Shown here piece after piece: positions 8,243 to 15,352 of a stretch of 17,414 nucleotides of DNA (position 1 is the stretch's first letter; each line of letters starts with the position of its first letter). Source of the stretch: Gemmatimonadota bacterium (lineage in GTDB: Bacteria; Latescibacterota; UBA2968; UBA8231); NCBI GenBank assembly GCA_026706505.1, contig JAPOYQ010000331.1:1-17414 (forward strand), read 5' to 3'. The notes under the pieces were generated by a model. It was not told where the DNA came from. It worked only from the letters and a program-made list of their open reading frames with translations, and did not search any database. The translations under genes and the position numbers were made by a program.

Positions 8243-9406
8243 ATGACCAGCCGACGTTTGCAGATAACATTGCAACCTGAAGTGCTGCGGTGGGCGAGAG
8301 AGCGGGCCGGCTTTGATCGACCGGAACTGGCGCACAAGCTGAAAGTGAGTCCAGAGCGCGTGTCGGAGTGGGAACGCAATGGCAAGATCAGTGTTGCACA
8401 GGCAGACAGACTCGCCCAACGCACTCATACCGCTCTGGGATTTCTATACTTGGCAGAGCCGCCTGAAGAACGCTTGCCAATACCCGACTTTCGCACCCGA
8501 GATAATGCTCCGCCTCCGAGTTCCGATCTACTTGAGACCATCTACCTTATGCAGCGACGTCAGGCATGGATGCGCGATGAGCTTATCGAAGGTGGTGCTG
8601 AACCGCTGGATTTCATTGGAGCCTACGGCACGGATGTCCATCCTCGGCAAGTTGGGGCCGCCATGCACGATGCGTTTCAGCTTACCGAAAATTGGGCGGA
8701 AGAGCTAGGTAATTGGAGCGATGCGTTACGGCATCTGAAACATTTGGTTGACGCCGCCGGAGTTTTGGTGTCGTTCAGTGGCGTCGTGGGCAATAACGTG
8801 CATCGAAAGCTGGATCCCGATGAATTTCAGGGCTTCGCCCTCGTGGATGAGTATGCTCCGCTCATCTTTGTAAATAGCGCCGATTTTATGGCGGCGCAGA
8901 TGTTTACTCTGGCTCACGAACTGGCACACCTCTTCATAGCTCAGAGCGGTATCTCCAGTTTAGAAGACTTACAACCGCCGTCGGATGAAATCGAGCAGTT
9001 CTGTAACAAGGCTGCTGCTGAATTTTTGATACCGGAGGAAGAATTACGCGCTTTCTGGCCTAGTGCCCGACGAACGAATGATCCTTATCAGACTATCGCC
9101 CGCAAATTCAAAGTGAGCTCCCTCGTGGCCGCGCGTCGGGCTCTCGATCTCGATTTAATCGACAAGGATGAGTTTCTCCTTTTCTACAACCGAAGAGTCG
9201 ATAGGTGGCGTCGCGATCAGCAGCGTCAGGAAAGTGGAGGCCACTTCTGGAATACTCAGAAATGGCGCATTGGCCCTCGCTTTGCCTCTGCAATAGTTCG
9301 TGCGGTCGGAGAGGGTCGTTTGTCCTATCGCGAGGCGTACAATCTCACTGGTCTTAAGGGAGAAGCCTTTGGGAACATGCCGAAAAAGATGGAAATACCG
9401 CAGTGA
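8243..9406 (+). CDS. Xre-family regulator fused to ImmA/IrrE zinc metallopeptidase
   Basis: 387 residues. Residues 13-63 form an Xre-type helix-turn-helix (RERAGFDRPELAHKLKVS, then VSEWERNGK). After a linker comes an ImmA/IrrE (COG2856) domain with the zinc motif HELAH (His225, Glu226, His229) in FTLAHELAHLF, followed by an acidic helix ending NKAAAEFLIP. Family members bind DNA near their own promoter and can cleave or hold partner proteins. Here the partner is the DUF4411 protein, whose start overlaps this stop. The ATG at 8243 is preferred because AGAGG (8228-8232) is 10 bases away; a GTG at 8237, two codons earlier, is only 4 bases from it. The gene has lower GC than its neighbours, in keeping with acquired DNA. 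Confidence 0.87.
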   Translation: MTSRRLQITLQPEVLRWARERAGFDRPELAHKLKVSPERVSEWERNGKISVAQADRLAQRTHTALGFLYLAEPPEERLPIPDFRTRDNAPPPSSDLLETIYLMQRRQAWMRDELIEGGAEPLDFIGAYGTDVHPRQVGAAMHDAFQLTENWAEELGNWSDALRHLKHLVDAAGVLVSFSGVVGNNVHRKLDPDEFQGFALVDEYAPLIFVNSADFMAAQMFTLAHELAHLFIAQSGISSLEDLQPPSDEIEQFCNKAAAEFLIPEEELRAFWPSARRTNDPYQTIARKFKVSSLVAARRALDLDLIDKDEFLLFYNRRVDRWRRDQQRQESGGHFWNTQKWRIGPRFASAIVRAVGEGRLSYREAYNLTGLKGEAFGNMPKKMEIPQ

Positions 9407-9957
9407 TGAACCAAGGTATTTCCTCGTTCGTGCTCGATGCGAATATCTTCATAGAAGCGCACCGCCGCTATTACGCGCAAGACCTGTGTCCGGGATTTTG
9501 GGAATGCCTGATCCATTATTGCCGTGAACGGCGGGTGTTCAGCATTGATCGGGTTCGTGACGAAGTGCTGATTAGCCAAGATCAACTGTCTGAGTGGGTG
9601 AAGCAGGCACCAGACGATCTATTCGTATCATCAGCAGAAGAACCGGTTATATACGCTTTCATGGAGATGATGAACTGGGTTCAAGGGAATAGTCAGTTTC
9701 TATCTGAAGCAAAAGAGCAATTCGCAGGAGTAGCCGATGGATGGGTTACGGCCTATGCAAGAGTCCATAATGCAGTCGTAGTTACTCACGAAGGATTCAA
9801 TGCAGACGTGAGAAAAAGGGTGCCGATACCTAACGTCTGCCGTCAGTTTGACGTTGATTACCGCGACACTTTTGCGATGTTGCGCGAGCTTGAAGTGCGT
9901 TTTGAGTGGACTCCGCTCGCTGTACTTGGGCAGAACCAAGGGGAGCCCGATCAATGA
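9406..9957 (+). CDS. DUF4411 family PIN-like protein (probable toxin)
   Basis: 183 residues. The protein starts with a PIN-like core, FVLDANIFIEAHRRYY (Asp11). It also has Glu53 in DRVRDEVL, Asp111 in GVADGWVTAYA and Glu125 after VVVTH, matching the acidic metal ligands of PIN ribonuclease folds. DUF4411 proteins are typically encoded directly behind Xre-ImmA genes and are regarded as toxin partners in that pair. The ATG shares one base with the upstream stop (TGATG), so translation is coupled; a GTG at 9403 would add one residue. GC is low: a 60-base sample at 9601-9660 has 27 G/C (45 percent). The RNase role is inferred from the fold. Confidence 0.82.
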   Translation: MNQGISSFVLDANIFIEAHRRYYAQDLCPGFWECLIHYCRERRVFSIDRVRDEVLISQDQLSEWVKQAPDDLFVSSAEEPVIYAFMEMMNWVQGNSQFLSEAKEQFAGVADGWVTAYARVHNAVVVTHEGFNADVRKRVPIPNVCRQFDVDYRDTFAMLRELEVRFEWTPLAVLGQNQGEPDQ

Positions 9958-10244
9958 ACAGAGATGAAGTCCTGAACGTGCTCCGAGCGCACAAGGCGAT
10001 TCTTGCGCAGCGCTTTGGCGTTACTGAACTCGCCCTTTTTGGTTCCCTTGCCCGCGACCAAGCTACGGACGATAGCGACGTGGACATCTTGGTTCGCTTT
10101 GACAAGCCGGCAACCTCATACGCCTTCTTTGGCACCCAGTTCTACTTGGAAGACCTGCTAGGGCGGCCAGTGGATTTGGCGACCAACCGGGATCTGCGCG
10201 TCGAGATACGTCCCTATGTGGAGCGGGAGATCGTCAATGTCTGA
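9954..10244 (+). CDS. Minimal nucleotidyltransferase (MNT/MntA-like)
   Basis: 96 residues, the usual size of MNT proteins. It has the GSLAR signature (Gly30-Ser31), the paired acids of SDVDILV (Asp42, Asp44) and a third acid in PVDLAT (Asp74), so the polymerase-beta-like active site looks intact. In MntA-HepT modules such proteins AMPylate and so neutralise a HEPN ribonuclease encoded next to them. No HEPN gene follows here. The start ATG overlaps the DUF4411 stop as ATGA, with GGGAG about 9 bases upstream. A reading frame extending back to 9906 exists but overlaps the previous gene and lacks this signal. Function without its partner is uncertain. Confidence 0.85.
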   Translation: MNRDEVLNVLRAHKAILAQRFGVTELALFGSLARDQATDDSDVDILVRFDKPATSYAFFGTQFYLEDLLGRPVDLATNRDLRVEIRPYVEREIVNV

Positions 10245-10299
10245 TAGTTTCAAGCTCCCGTTCTTTGCAATCCTCTCGAACTAATGGAGGAATAAGCTC

Positions 10300-10473
10300 A
10301 TGCAACCAGACCCAATCGTCGAAGAAGTTCGTAAAGCACGCGATGCGTATGCTAAGAGATTCAATTATGACCTAGATGCGATTTGTCGGGACTTACAAGA
10401 GAAGCAGAGGCTGGGCAAAAGAAGAGTGGTTTCTTTGCCGCCCAAACGTCCGAGAAAAGGGAGGAAGCCATGA
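10300..10473 (+). CDS. Small basic protein of unknown function, coupled to hicB
   Basis: 57 residues, starting 9 bases after a strong GGAGG (10286-10290). It reads as an amphipathic N-terminal half ([27 protein letters not shown]) and a very basic tail ([14 protein letters not shown]). The style matches small orphan proteins often seen beside toxin-antitoxin genes, possibly an antitoxin that lost its toxin. I do not recognise a named domain. Its TGA overlaps the ATG of hicB (ATGA), which argues that it is translated. Confidence 0.6.
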   Translation: MQPDPIVEEVRKARDAYAKRFNYDLDAICRDLQEKQRLGKRRVVSLPPKRPRKGRKP

Positions 10474-10643
10474 AACTGAAAGTTGTGATCCATAAAGCGG
10501 AAGAAGGTGGATATTGGGCGGAAGTACCTTCTATCCCCGGCTGCGCGACGCAAGGTGAGTCCTTTGAAGAACTGCTGACCAACCTCTACGAGGCCGTCGA
10601 AGGTTGTCTGTCCGTCGAGGTTTGTGGCGTCTCCAATTTGTAA
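10470..10643 (+). CDS. hicB: HicB-like antitoxin, C-terminally short
   Basis: 57 residues. The sequence [20 protein letters not shown], then [27 protein letters not shown], is the conserved HicB (UPF0150) fold that holds the HicA toxin. Typical relatives of this sort run on for about ten or more residues after the EGCLSV segment; here the protein ends in CGVSNL. No hicA gene is found on either side, and the methyltransferase start follows within 23 bases. It looks like a remnant or orphan cut short at the mod junction. GGGAGG (about 10459-10464) precedes the ATG, and the start overlaps the upstream stop. A longer frame from 10383 runs inside the upstream gene and is not preferred. Confidence 0.72.
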   Translation: MKLKVVIHKAEEGGYWAEVPSIPGCATQGESFEELLTNLYEAVEGCLSVEVCGVSNL

Positions 10644-10665
10644 TCCAGTAGAGAGACTGCAATCA

Positions 10666-13410
10666 ATGGCTAAACGAAAATCGACCAAGACTGTTGAAAC
10701 CCTGCGGCACGAGGACGCATCGCGGAAGAATATTCCCACAGCTGAGTATCAGGCGGTGATGGCGGAGGACGACCGGAATCCGATTAGGGTCGCGTATGAG
10801 CGGCGCAATCGGGATCTCGATCCGCAGCTTGTTTGGCGCGGGAAGGATGAGCAGAACTGGTCGGATTTGGTGGTGCAAGCGCCGCCGCTGTTCATTCAGG
10901 AGAAGGTGCATCCGAAGGTGTTGATTGACGATTTGCGGCAGCGGAGCAAGGAGACGGGGGACGGCGAAGCTAACTTGCAGACGGATTTGTTCGCGGATTT
11001 CAATGGGCTGCCGAGCGCGGACGCGCAGACGGAGTTTTACCAGCACGACGCCAACTGGTCGAATCGGATGATCTTAGGCGATAGCTTGCAGGTGATGGCG
11101 TCGCTGGCGGAGCGGGAGGGGCTGCGCGGCAAGGTGCAGTGCATCTACATCGACCCGCCCTACGGCATCAAGTTCAACTCCAACTTCCAGTGGTCAACGA
11201 CCAGCCGCGATGTCAAGGACGGCAACGCCGGGCACATTACCCGCGAGCCGGAGCAGGTGAAGGCTTTTCGGGATACGTGGCGGGATGGGATTCATTCGTA
11301 TTTGACGTATTTGCGGGATCGGCTGACGGTGGCGCGGGATTTGTTGACGGAGAGTGGGTCGGTTTTCGTGCAGATTGGGGACGAGAATGTGCATCGGGTG
11401 CGGGCGTTGATGGACGAGGTTTTTGGGGAGGAGAATTTTGTTAGTCTCATTACCGTCCGAAAGACAACGAGCGAAGGGGCTAGTCTTCTGGGAGCGACTA
11501 CTGACTTTATCCTCTGGTACGGAAGAAGTAGTACCCAAATAAAGTTTAGGTCAGCATACCAACCTAGAAGTGAGAATGCTGAGAGCCGATATTCTCAAAT
11601 CGACTCTGATGGGAGGAGGTATCGACTAGATAACATTACGAGTTCCCGCCCCGCTGGTGAAGGAGATGTTATCTCGTTTGTTTGGAATGGTCGAAATTTT
11701 GATCCCGGTGCTGGGACTTTCAAGACTACCTCAGATGGTCTAAAACGATTGGCCCTTGCCGATAGATTGTATGCGTCAGGCCGCGGAAAGCTCAACTACC
11801 GACGATTCCATGATGACTTTAGTGTAGCTATTGTTGGGAACCTTTGGGACGATATTAGTGGTGCAGTACAGAGTCGTGCAGATCCCAAAGTTTACGTCGT
11901 TCAGACTTCGACGCAGCTCGTCCAACGCTGCATCCTCATGGCCACCGACCCCGGAGACCTCGTCCTCGATCCCACCTGCGGCTCTGGCACCACCGCGTAC
12001 ATCGCCGAGCAGTGGGGCCGCCGCTGGATCACCATCGACACTTCTCGCGTCGCCCTTGCGCTCGCCCGCGCCCGCGTCATGGGTGCCCGCTATCCCTACT
12101 ACCTACTCGCCGACAGCCGCGACGGCCAAATCAAAGAAGCCGAGTTAGCCCGCAAGGTCCCCTCGGAAGCGTCCACGTACAACGACATCCGCCAAGGCTT
12201 CGTGTACGAGCGCGTCCCCCACATCACGCTCAAGTCCATCGCCAACAACGCCGAAATCGACGTAATCTATGAGAAATTCCAAGAAACGCTGGAGCCGCTG
12301 CGTCAGGAACTGAACGACGCACTCGGCACATCCTACGAGGAATGGGAAATCCCCCGCGACGCCGACGACGCTTGGCCCGAGGAGGTCAAAAGAATTCACG
12401 CGGACTGGTGGGAACAGCGCATCGCCCGGCAAAAGGAAATCGACGCTTCCATCGCCGCCAAAGCCGACTACGAATACCTCTACGACAAGCCCTACGAAGA
12501 CAACAAGAAAGTCCGCGTCGCCGGCCCGTTTACCGTAGAAAGCCTGTCGCCGCACCGCCTGTTAGGCGTCGATGAAGACGACGAACTCATCGACAATGTC
12601 GCCGAAGCCAAGTTAGGGTACGGCGAAAAGCAGGACTTCGCCGAGATGATCCTCGACAATCTCAAGACCTCCGGCGTCCAACAGGCGCACAAAGACGACC
12701 GCATCTCGTTTTCCGGGATCAGACCCTGGCCCGGCTACCACGTCTGCGCCGAAGGAACCTACGTCGAAGGCAACGGCGACTCGGGCGCTGAGAAACGCGC
12801 CGGCATCTTCGTCGGCCCGGAATTCGGCACCGTCTCCCGCCCCGATCTCGTATCAGCGGTGCGCGAGGCCGCGGACGCCGACTTCGACGTGCTGGTCGCC
12901 TGCGCCTTCAACTACGACGCCCACGCCTCGGAGTTCAACAAACTCGGCCGCGTCCCCGTCCTCAAGGCCCGCATGAACGCCGACCTCCACATGGCCGCCG
13001 ATCTCAAAAACACCGGCAAAGGCAACCTCTTCGTCATCTTCGGCGAACCCGACATCGACATCCTCGACGCGGAAGACAGCCAAATCCAAGTCAAGGTCAA
13101 CGGCGTGGACGTATTCCATCCGAACACCGGCGAAATCCGCAGCGACAGCGCCGAAGGCATCGCCTGCTGGTTCGTCGATACCGATTACAACGAAGAAAGC
13201 TTCTTCGTCCGCCACGCCTATTTCCTCGGTGCTAGCGACCCGTACAAATCGCTGCGAACGACGCTCAAAGCCGAGATCAACCAAGAAGCCTGGGAAACCC
13301 TCCACAGCGACACCTCCCGACCTTTCGCCAAGCCGACGTCAGGTAGGATAGCGGTGAAGGTGATCAATCACTTGGGGGACGAGGTGATGAAGGTGTTTCG
13401 GGTGAATTGA
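10666..13410 (+). CDS. Type III-like site-specific DNA methyltransferase (Mod), N6-adenine, beta class
   Basis: 914 residues from the ATG at 10666; a GTG at 10624 would add 14 but overlaps hicB. The N-terminus has the conserved KNIPTAEYQAVM start. Motif IV DPPY is at 163-166 (YIDPPYGIKFNSNFQW). A target-recognition segment follows at about residues 259-411. The S-adenosylmethionine motif LDPTCGSGTT is at about 434-443. DPPY before the SAM motif is the beta-class order, and DPPY suggests adenine N6 methylation. The long C-terminal half, about 470 residues after motif I, is larger than in classical EcoP15I-type Mod but usual for partners of BPTD_3080-like Res. The gene is a mosaic: G-ending codons early, AT-rich codons in the recognition segment, C-ending codons from about 11900 to 13330, then G-ending again. 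Confidence 0.9.
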   Translation: MAKRKSTKTVETLRHEDASRKNIPTAEYQAVMAEDDRNPIRVAYERRNRDLDPQLVWRGKDEQNWSDLVVQAPPLFIQEKVHPKVLIDDLRQRSKETGDGEANLQTDLFADFNGLPSADAQTEFYQHDANWSNRMILGDSLQVMASLAEREGLRGKVQCIYIDPPYGIKFNSNFQWSTTSRDVKDGNAGHITREPEQVKAFRDTWRDGIHSYLTYLRDRLTVARDLLTESGSVFVQIGDENVHRVRALMDEVFGEENFVSLITVRKTTSEGASLLGATTDFILWYGRSSTQIKFRSAYQPRSENAESRYSQIDSDGRRYRLDNITSSRPAGEGDVISFVWNGRNFDPGAGTFKTTSDGLKRLALADRLYASGRGKLNYRRFHDDFSVAIVGNLWDDISGAVQSRADPKVYVVQTSTQLVQRCILMATDPGDLVLDPTCGSGTTAYIAEQWGRRWITIDTSRVALALARARVMGARYPYYLLADSRDGQIKEAELARKVPSEASTYNDIRQGFVYERVPHITLKSIANNAEIDVIYEKFQETLEPLRQELNDALGTSYEEWEIPRDADDAWPEEVKRIHADWWEQRIARQKEIDASIAAKADYEYLYDKPYEDNKKVRVAGPFTVESLSPHRLLGVDEDDELIDNVAEAKLGYGEKQDFAEMILDNLKTSGVQQAHKDDRISFSGIRPWPGYHVCAEGTYVEGNGDSGAEKRAGIFVGPEFGTVSRPDLVSAVREAADADFDVLVACAFNYDAHASEFNKLGRVPVLKARMNADLHMAADLKNTGKGNLFVIFGEPDIDILDAEDSQIQVKVNGVDVFHPNTGEIRSDSAEGIACWFVDTDYNEESFFVRHAYFLGASDPYKSLRTTLKAEINQEAWETLHSDTSRPFAKPTSGRIAVKVINHLGDEVMKVFRVN
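11440..11900 (+). other. AT-rich target-recognition segment inside mod (probable exchanged cassette)
   Basis: In the 60 bases at 11521-11580 only 24 are G/C (40 percent) and 15 of 20 codons end in A or T. The 60 bases at 11281-11340, just upstream, are 57 percent GC with 13 of 20 codons ending in G. The segment begins right after the conserved FGEENFV and stops before VVQTSTQLVQRCILM. It therefore covers the variable region between motif IV and motif I that chooses the DNA target. The edges are approximate, judged by eye. Confidence 0.6.
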
Positions 13411-13451
13411 CCGAGGGCATACCGGATGAACCATCAAAGAAGGCTGAGAAA

Positions 13452-13745
13452 ATGAAAAACATAACGCTGAGTGCCGACGAGCATCTGATCGAAGCGGCGA
13501 ACCAACGCGCCGCGGAAGAGCACACTACGCTGAACGAGCAGTTTCAGCTATGGCTCAAGCACTATGTTCAGCACGAGCAGCAGGTGGGACCGTCAGAGGC
13601 GCAAGGAACACTGGCGGACTTTCTCCAAGGGCATATCGGCGTCCTGCACAGCAGCGAATACATGCCCGGCGGTGCTCGTATGTCGGTAGATAGCGGAAAA
13701 AAGTTTGCGGCGGGACTGCTCAAAAAACGACAGCAGGAGGAATGA
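13452..13745 (+). CDS. VapB-like antitoxin (ribbon-helix-helix type)
   Basis: 97 residues. The N-terminus MKNITLSADEHLIEAANQRA, then AAEEHTTLNEQFQLWLKHY, is a typical short-strand plus two-helix DNA-binding antitoxin start. The rest would contact the toxin. AGAAGG (13438-13443) lies 8 bases upstream of the ATG. A TTG at 13407 would add 15 residues and overlap the mod stop, but has no conserved sequence. The stop overlaps the ATG of the next frame (ATGA), the usual VapBC arrangement. The toxin behind it is broken, so this antitoxin may have no partner. Confidence 0.65.
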   Translation: MKNITLSADEHLIEAANQRAAEEHTTLNEQFQLWLKHYVQHEQQVGPSEAQGTLADFLQGHIGVLHSSEYMPGGARMSVDSGKKFAAGLLKKRQQEE

Positions 13746-13792
13746 TCATCCTGACGGATACAGGCCCTTTAGTCGCCTTGCTTGATGCCGAC
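13742..13792 (+). pseudogene. 5-prime remnant of a VapC-type PIN toxin
   Basis: The first 17 codons, MIILTDTGPLVALLDAD, match the first strand and first catalytic Asp of VapC-type PIN domains (about 130 residues when complete). After this the PIN sequence stops and unrelated sequence follows in frame. None of the remaining acidic residues or helices are present, so no functional toxin is made. Position directly behind a VapB-like gene supports the identification. Confidence 0.65.
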
Positions 13793-14002
13793 ATGCGAAA
13801 ACAAACCATCCAATATACTTCGCCCATTGACGCTCTGATTGCAGTGAGCAAGCGGTTGAGTATCTACGAAAATCAGCAACAGATGAATTCGGAAGAGTTC
13901 TTTGACCAGTACAGTCGGGGACAACTATCCGACGATGCAGTAGTCGTCGATTGGGCCAATGACTATCGCCACTATTTGCAACTCCGCGCTGTCCTTCCGT
14001 AG
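13742..14002 (+). CDS. Chimeric ORF: VapC start fused to small antitoxin-like protein
   Basis: 86 residues in the fused frame. From Met18 (ATG at 13793) the sequence MRKQTIQYTSPIDALIAVSK, then YENQQQMNSEEFFDQYSRG and WANDYRHYLQLR, resembles small proteins I recall from TA pairs in cyanobacteria and others, possibly partners of TumE-like (DUF6516) toxins. That assignment is from memory and weak. The natural gene probably starts at 13793, but no ribosome binding site is visible there. The fused frame could be translated by coupling from the VapB-like gene, although AGGAGG at 13735-13740 is only 1 base from the ATG. The C-terminus ends abruptly in AVLP. No toxin gene follows. Confidence 0.5.
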   Translation: MIILTDTGPLVALLDADMRKQTIQYTSPIDALIAVSKRLSIYENQQQMNSEEFFDQYSRGQLSDDAVVVDWANDYRHYLQLRAVLP

Positions 14003-14033
14003 AGAGATTTCTGGTTTGATCTCTGATCTTTTT
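14003..14033. terminator. Weak hairpin with T-run between convergent genes
   Basis: AGAGAT (14003-14008) pairs with ATCTCT (14019-14024) across a 10-base loop. The T-run TTTTT (14029-14033) follows 4 bases later on the plus strand. The stem is only 6 pairs and AT-rich, so it is a weak intrinsic terminator at best, but its place directly after the last plus-strand ORF fits. Confidence 0.35.
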
Positions 14034-15330
14034 ATTGCGCCGGGTCGGCCGGGGTGTTGGGGTTGTTCAAGCGCTCTTGGTCGGCGTAGGGATAGAAATC
14101 GCGATTGCGTTCAAACATATTGGCCGAAGGGCCAGGTTGCCCCAAGCGTCGGCTGTCTTCCCAGCCAGTGCCATGGAGAAAAAGTTCCGCCCGCCGCTGA
14201 CGAAAAATTTCGTCTAACACGGCTGCGGCCGACTGCGGGCCGCTGTACGGCGGCAGCGACGCCCCAACGCCATAGGGATCATCGGTCGGCGTTTTGGTGC
14301 GCACGGCGTCGATTTCAGCGATGGCCGCGTCGATGTTGCCCAACATGGCGTGGGCCTCGGCGCGCGTCAGGGCCATTTCCCCGGGCAGATAGGCCGGAAT
14401 AGGCGATGTGGCCGAGTGCCAAAAACCGGCCAAATCCTCAATGGGAAAGTCGTTAGGGTTGCTCGTCCGCTCACTCGGTGCGGTGTAAAAGGCGAGCCGA
14501 GCATCGCCGCTTTCCGTACTGCTCAGGCCAAAGTGGTCGCGCGGGGCGTAGTCGTCCGCCACGACGACCTGCGTGTACAGGGTGTTCTCGTTTTCTGCGT
14601 CGTACGTATAGACCGATGTCGCTGCTGGATCGACGGCATCGGCGTCGTCGAGCGCCGCTTGATAATTGCCGGTAAATAAGTGGTAGCGCGCTCGATAGGC
14701 GCGTATGGTGTTGAGCAGATCAAAACCCGCGCCCAATATGTCCGCATTGAATTCGTCGGATGGCGGCGTGGAAGTGGTGGTTTCAAGGGCGCGGTCCAAC
14801 GAGCGAATGGCTGCGGCGAAAAGCTCTTCACGCGGCCTAAACGGCGCTTGTCCATCGGCCTGCACGTCTAGGGGCGCGTGAGCAAAAGCCTGTGCGACGA
14901 ATCCCAAGCACTTTGCTTTGTACAGATGCGCCAACGCCACAATGCCGCTGCGCGTGCCCGCGGCCAGCGGCACCTCGGGCGCGTTGGCGATCAAGTCGTT
15001 GGCCATGCCTATGATGCGGTAGGAGTTAGCCCAGATACTATGCACGCCGCTGTTAGCTCCCGTCAGGGAGCCAAGGCCGTCTTCTAGTTCGATGAGATTG
15101 GAAAACGTCGTATTGGCCGCTAGCTCGCGGCTGGTGATGGCCGGATGGCGCACGTACGCATCGACGTTGTTACTGGCGTAGCTGCGCTGCATACCAATGG
15201 CCAGCGCTTTAATGCCGTCGCTGGTGGTCAACACCTGCTCTTCAAATGCTTGGTTGGGATTGGCTACGTTCAAATCGCAACCCCAAAGCAGCCCACCTAC
15301 TATAAGTAGCCCGCAAAAAGTCGCTTTCAT
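14032..15330 (-). CDS. SusD/RagB-like outer-membrane lipoprotein
   Basis: 432 residues from the ATG at 15330. The N-terminus MKATFCGLLIVGGLLWGC is a lipoprotein signal with lipidation Cys18 (Leu, Trp, Gly before it), followed by DLNVANPNQAF, a usual SusD beginning. Helical repeats follow (for example ALAHLYKAKCLGFVAQAFA), and the late part reads GEMALTRAEAHAMLGNIDAAIAEI and EIFRQRRAELFLHG, a strong SusD/RagB signature. These lipoproteins cap the SusC channel and catch the nutrient. The protein is shorter than the 500-600 residues common in Bacteroides. A longer frame to 15447 lacks any signal peptide and overlaps the SusC gene. GAGGA about 10 bases upstream supports the chosen start. The cognate SusC ends 22 bases upstream. 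The substrate cannot be told from the sequence. Confidence 0.88.
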   Translation of the reverse strand: MKATFCGLLIVGGLLWGCDLNVANPNQAFEEQVLTTSDGIKALAIGMQRSYASNNVDAYVRHPAITSRELAANTTFSNLIELEDGLGSLTGANSGVHSIWANSYRIIGMANDLIANAPEVPLAAGTRSGIVALAHLYKAKCLGFVAQAFAHAPLDVQADGQAPFRPREELFAAAIRSLDRALETTTSTPPSDEFNADILGAGFDLLNTIRAYRARYHLFTGNYQAALDDADAVDPAATSVYTYDAENENTLYTQVVVADDYAPRDHFGLSSTESGDARLAFYTAPSERTSNPNDFPIEDLAGFWHSATSPIPAYLPGEMALTRAEAHAMLGNIDAAIAEIDAVRTKTPTDDPYGVGASLPPYSGPQSAAAVLDEIFRQRRAELFLHGTGWEDSRRLGQPGPSANMFERNRDFYPYADQERLNNPNTPADPAQ

Positions 15331-15352
15331 CGTCTTGCTTGTCCTCGGTTGC

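Noticed and set aside
10237..10284. 15-residue frame (MSDSFKLPFF...) overlapping the MNT stop, where a HEPN gene would begin
   Set aside because: It begins in the position expected for a HepT gene but has no HEPN similarity and ends at once; no evidence that it is a relic.
10383..10469. N-terminal extension of HicB
   Set aside because: It overlaps the 57-residue gene; the ATG at 10470 has a good ribosome binding site, an ATGA overlap and matches the usual HicB start.
5097..14002. DISARM, BREX or CRISPR system
   Set aside because: No DrmA/B, PglZ, BrxC, Cas proteins or repeat-spacer arrays; the res/mod pair plus TA genes explains the content.
5072..14031. Integrative element with att sites
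   Set aside because: No integrase, transposase, tRNA or matching direct repeats seen at the island edges; composition alone is not enough to call an element.
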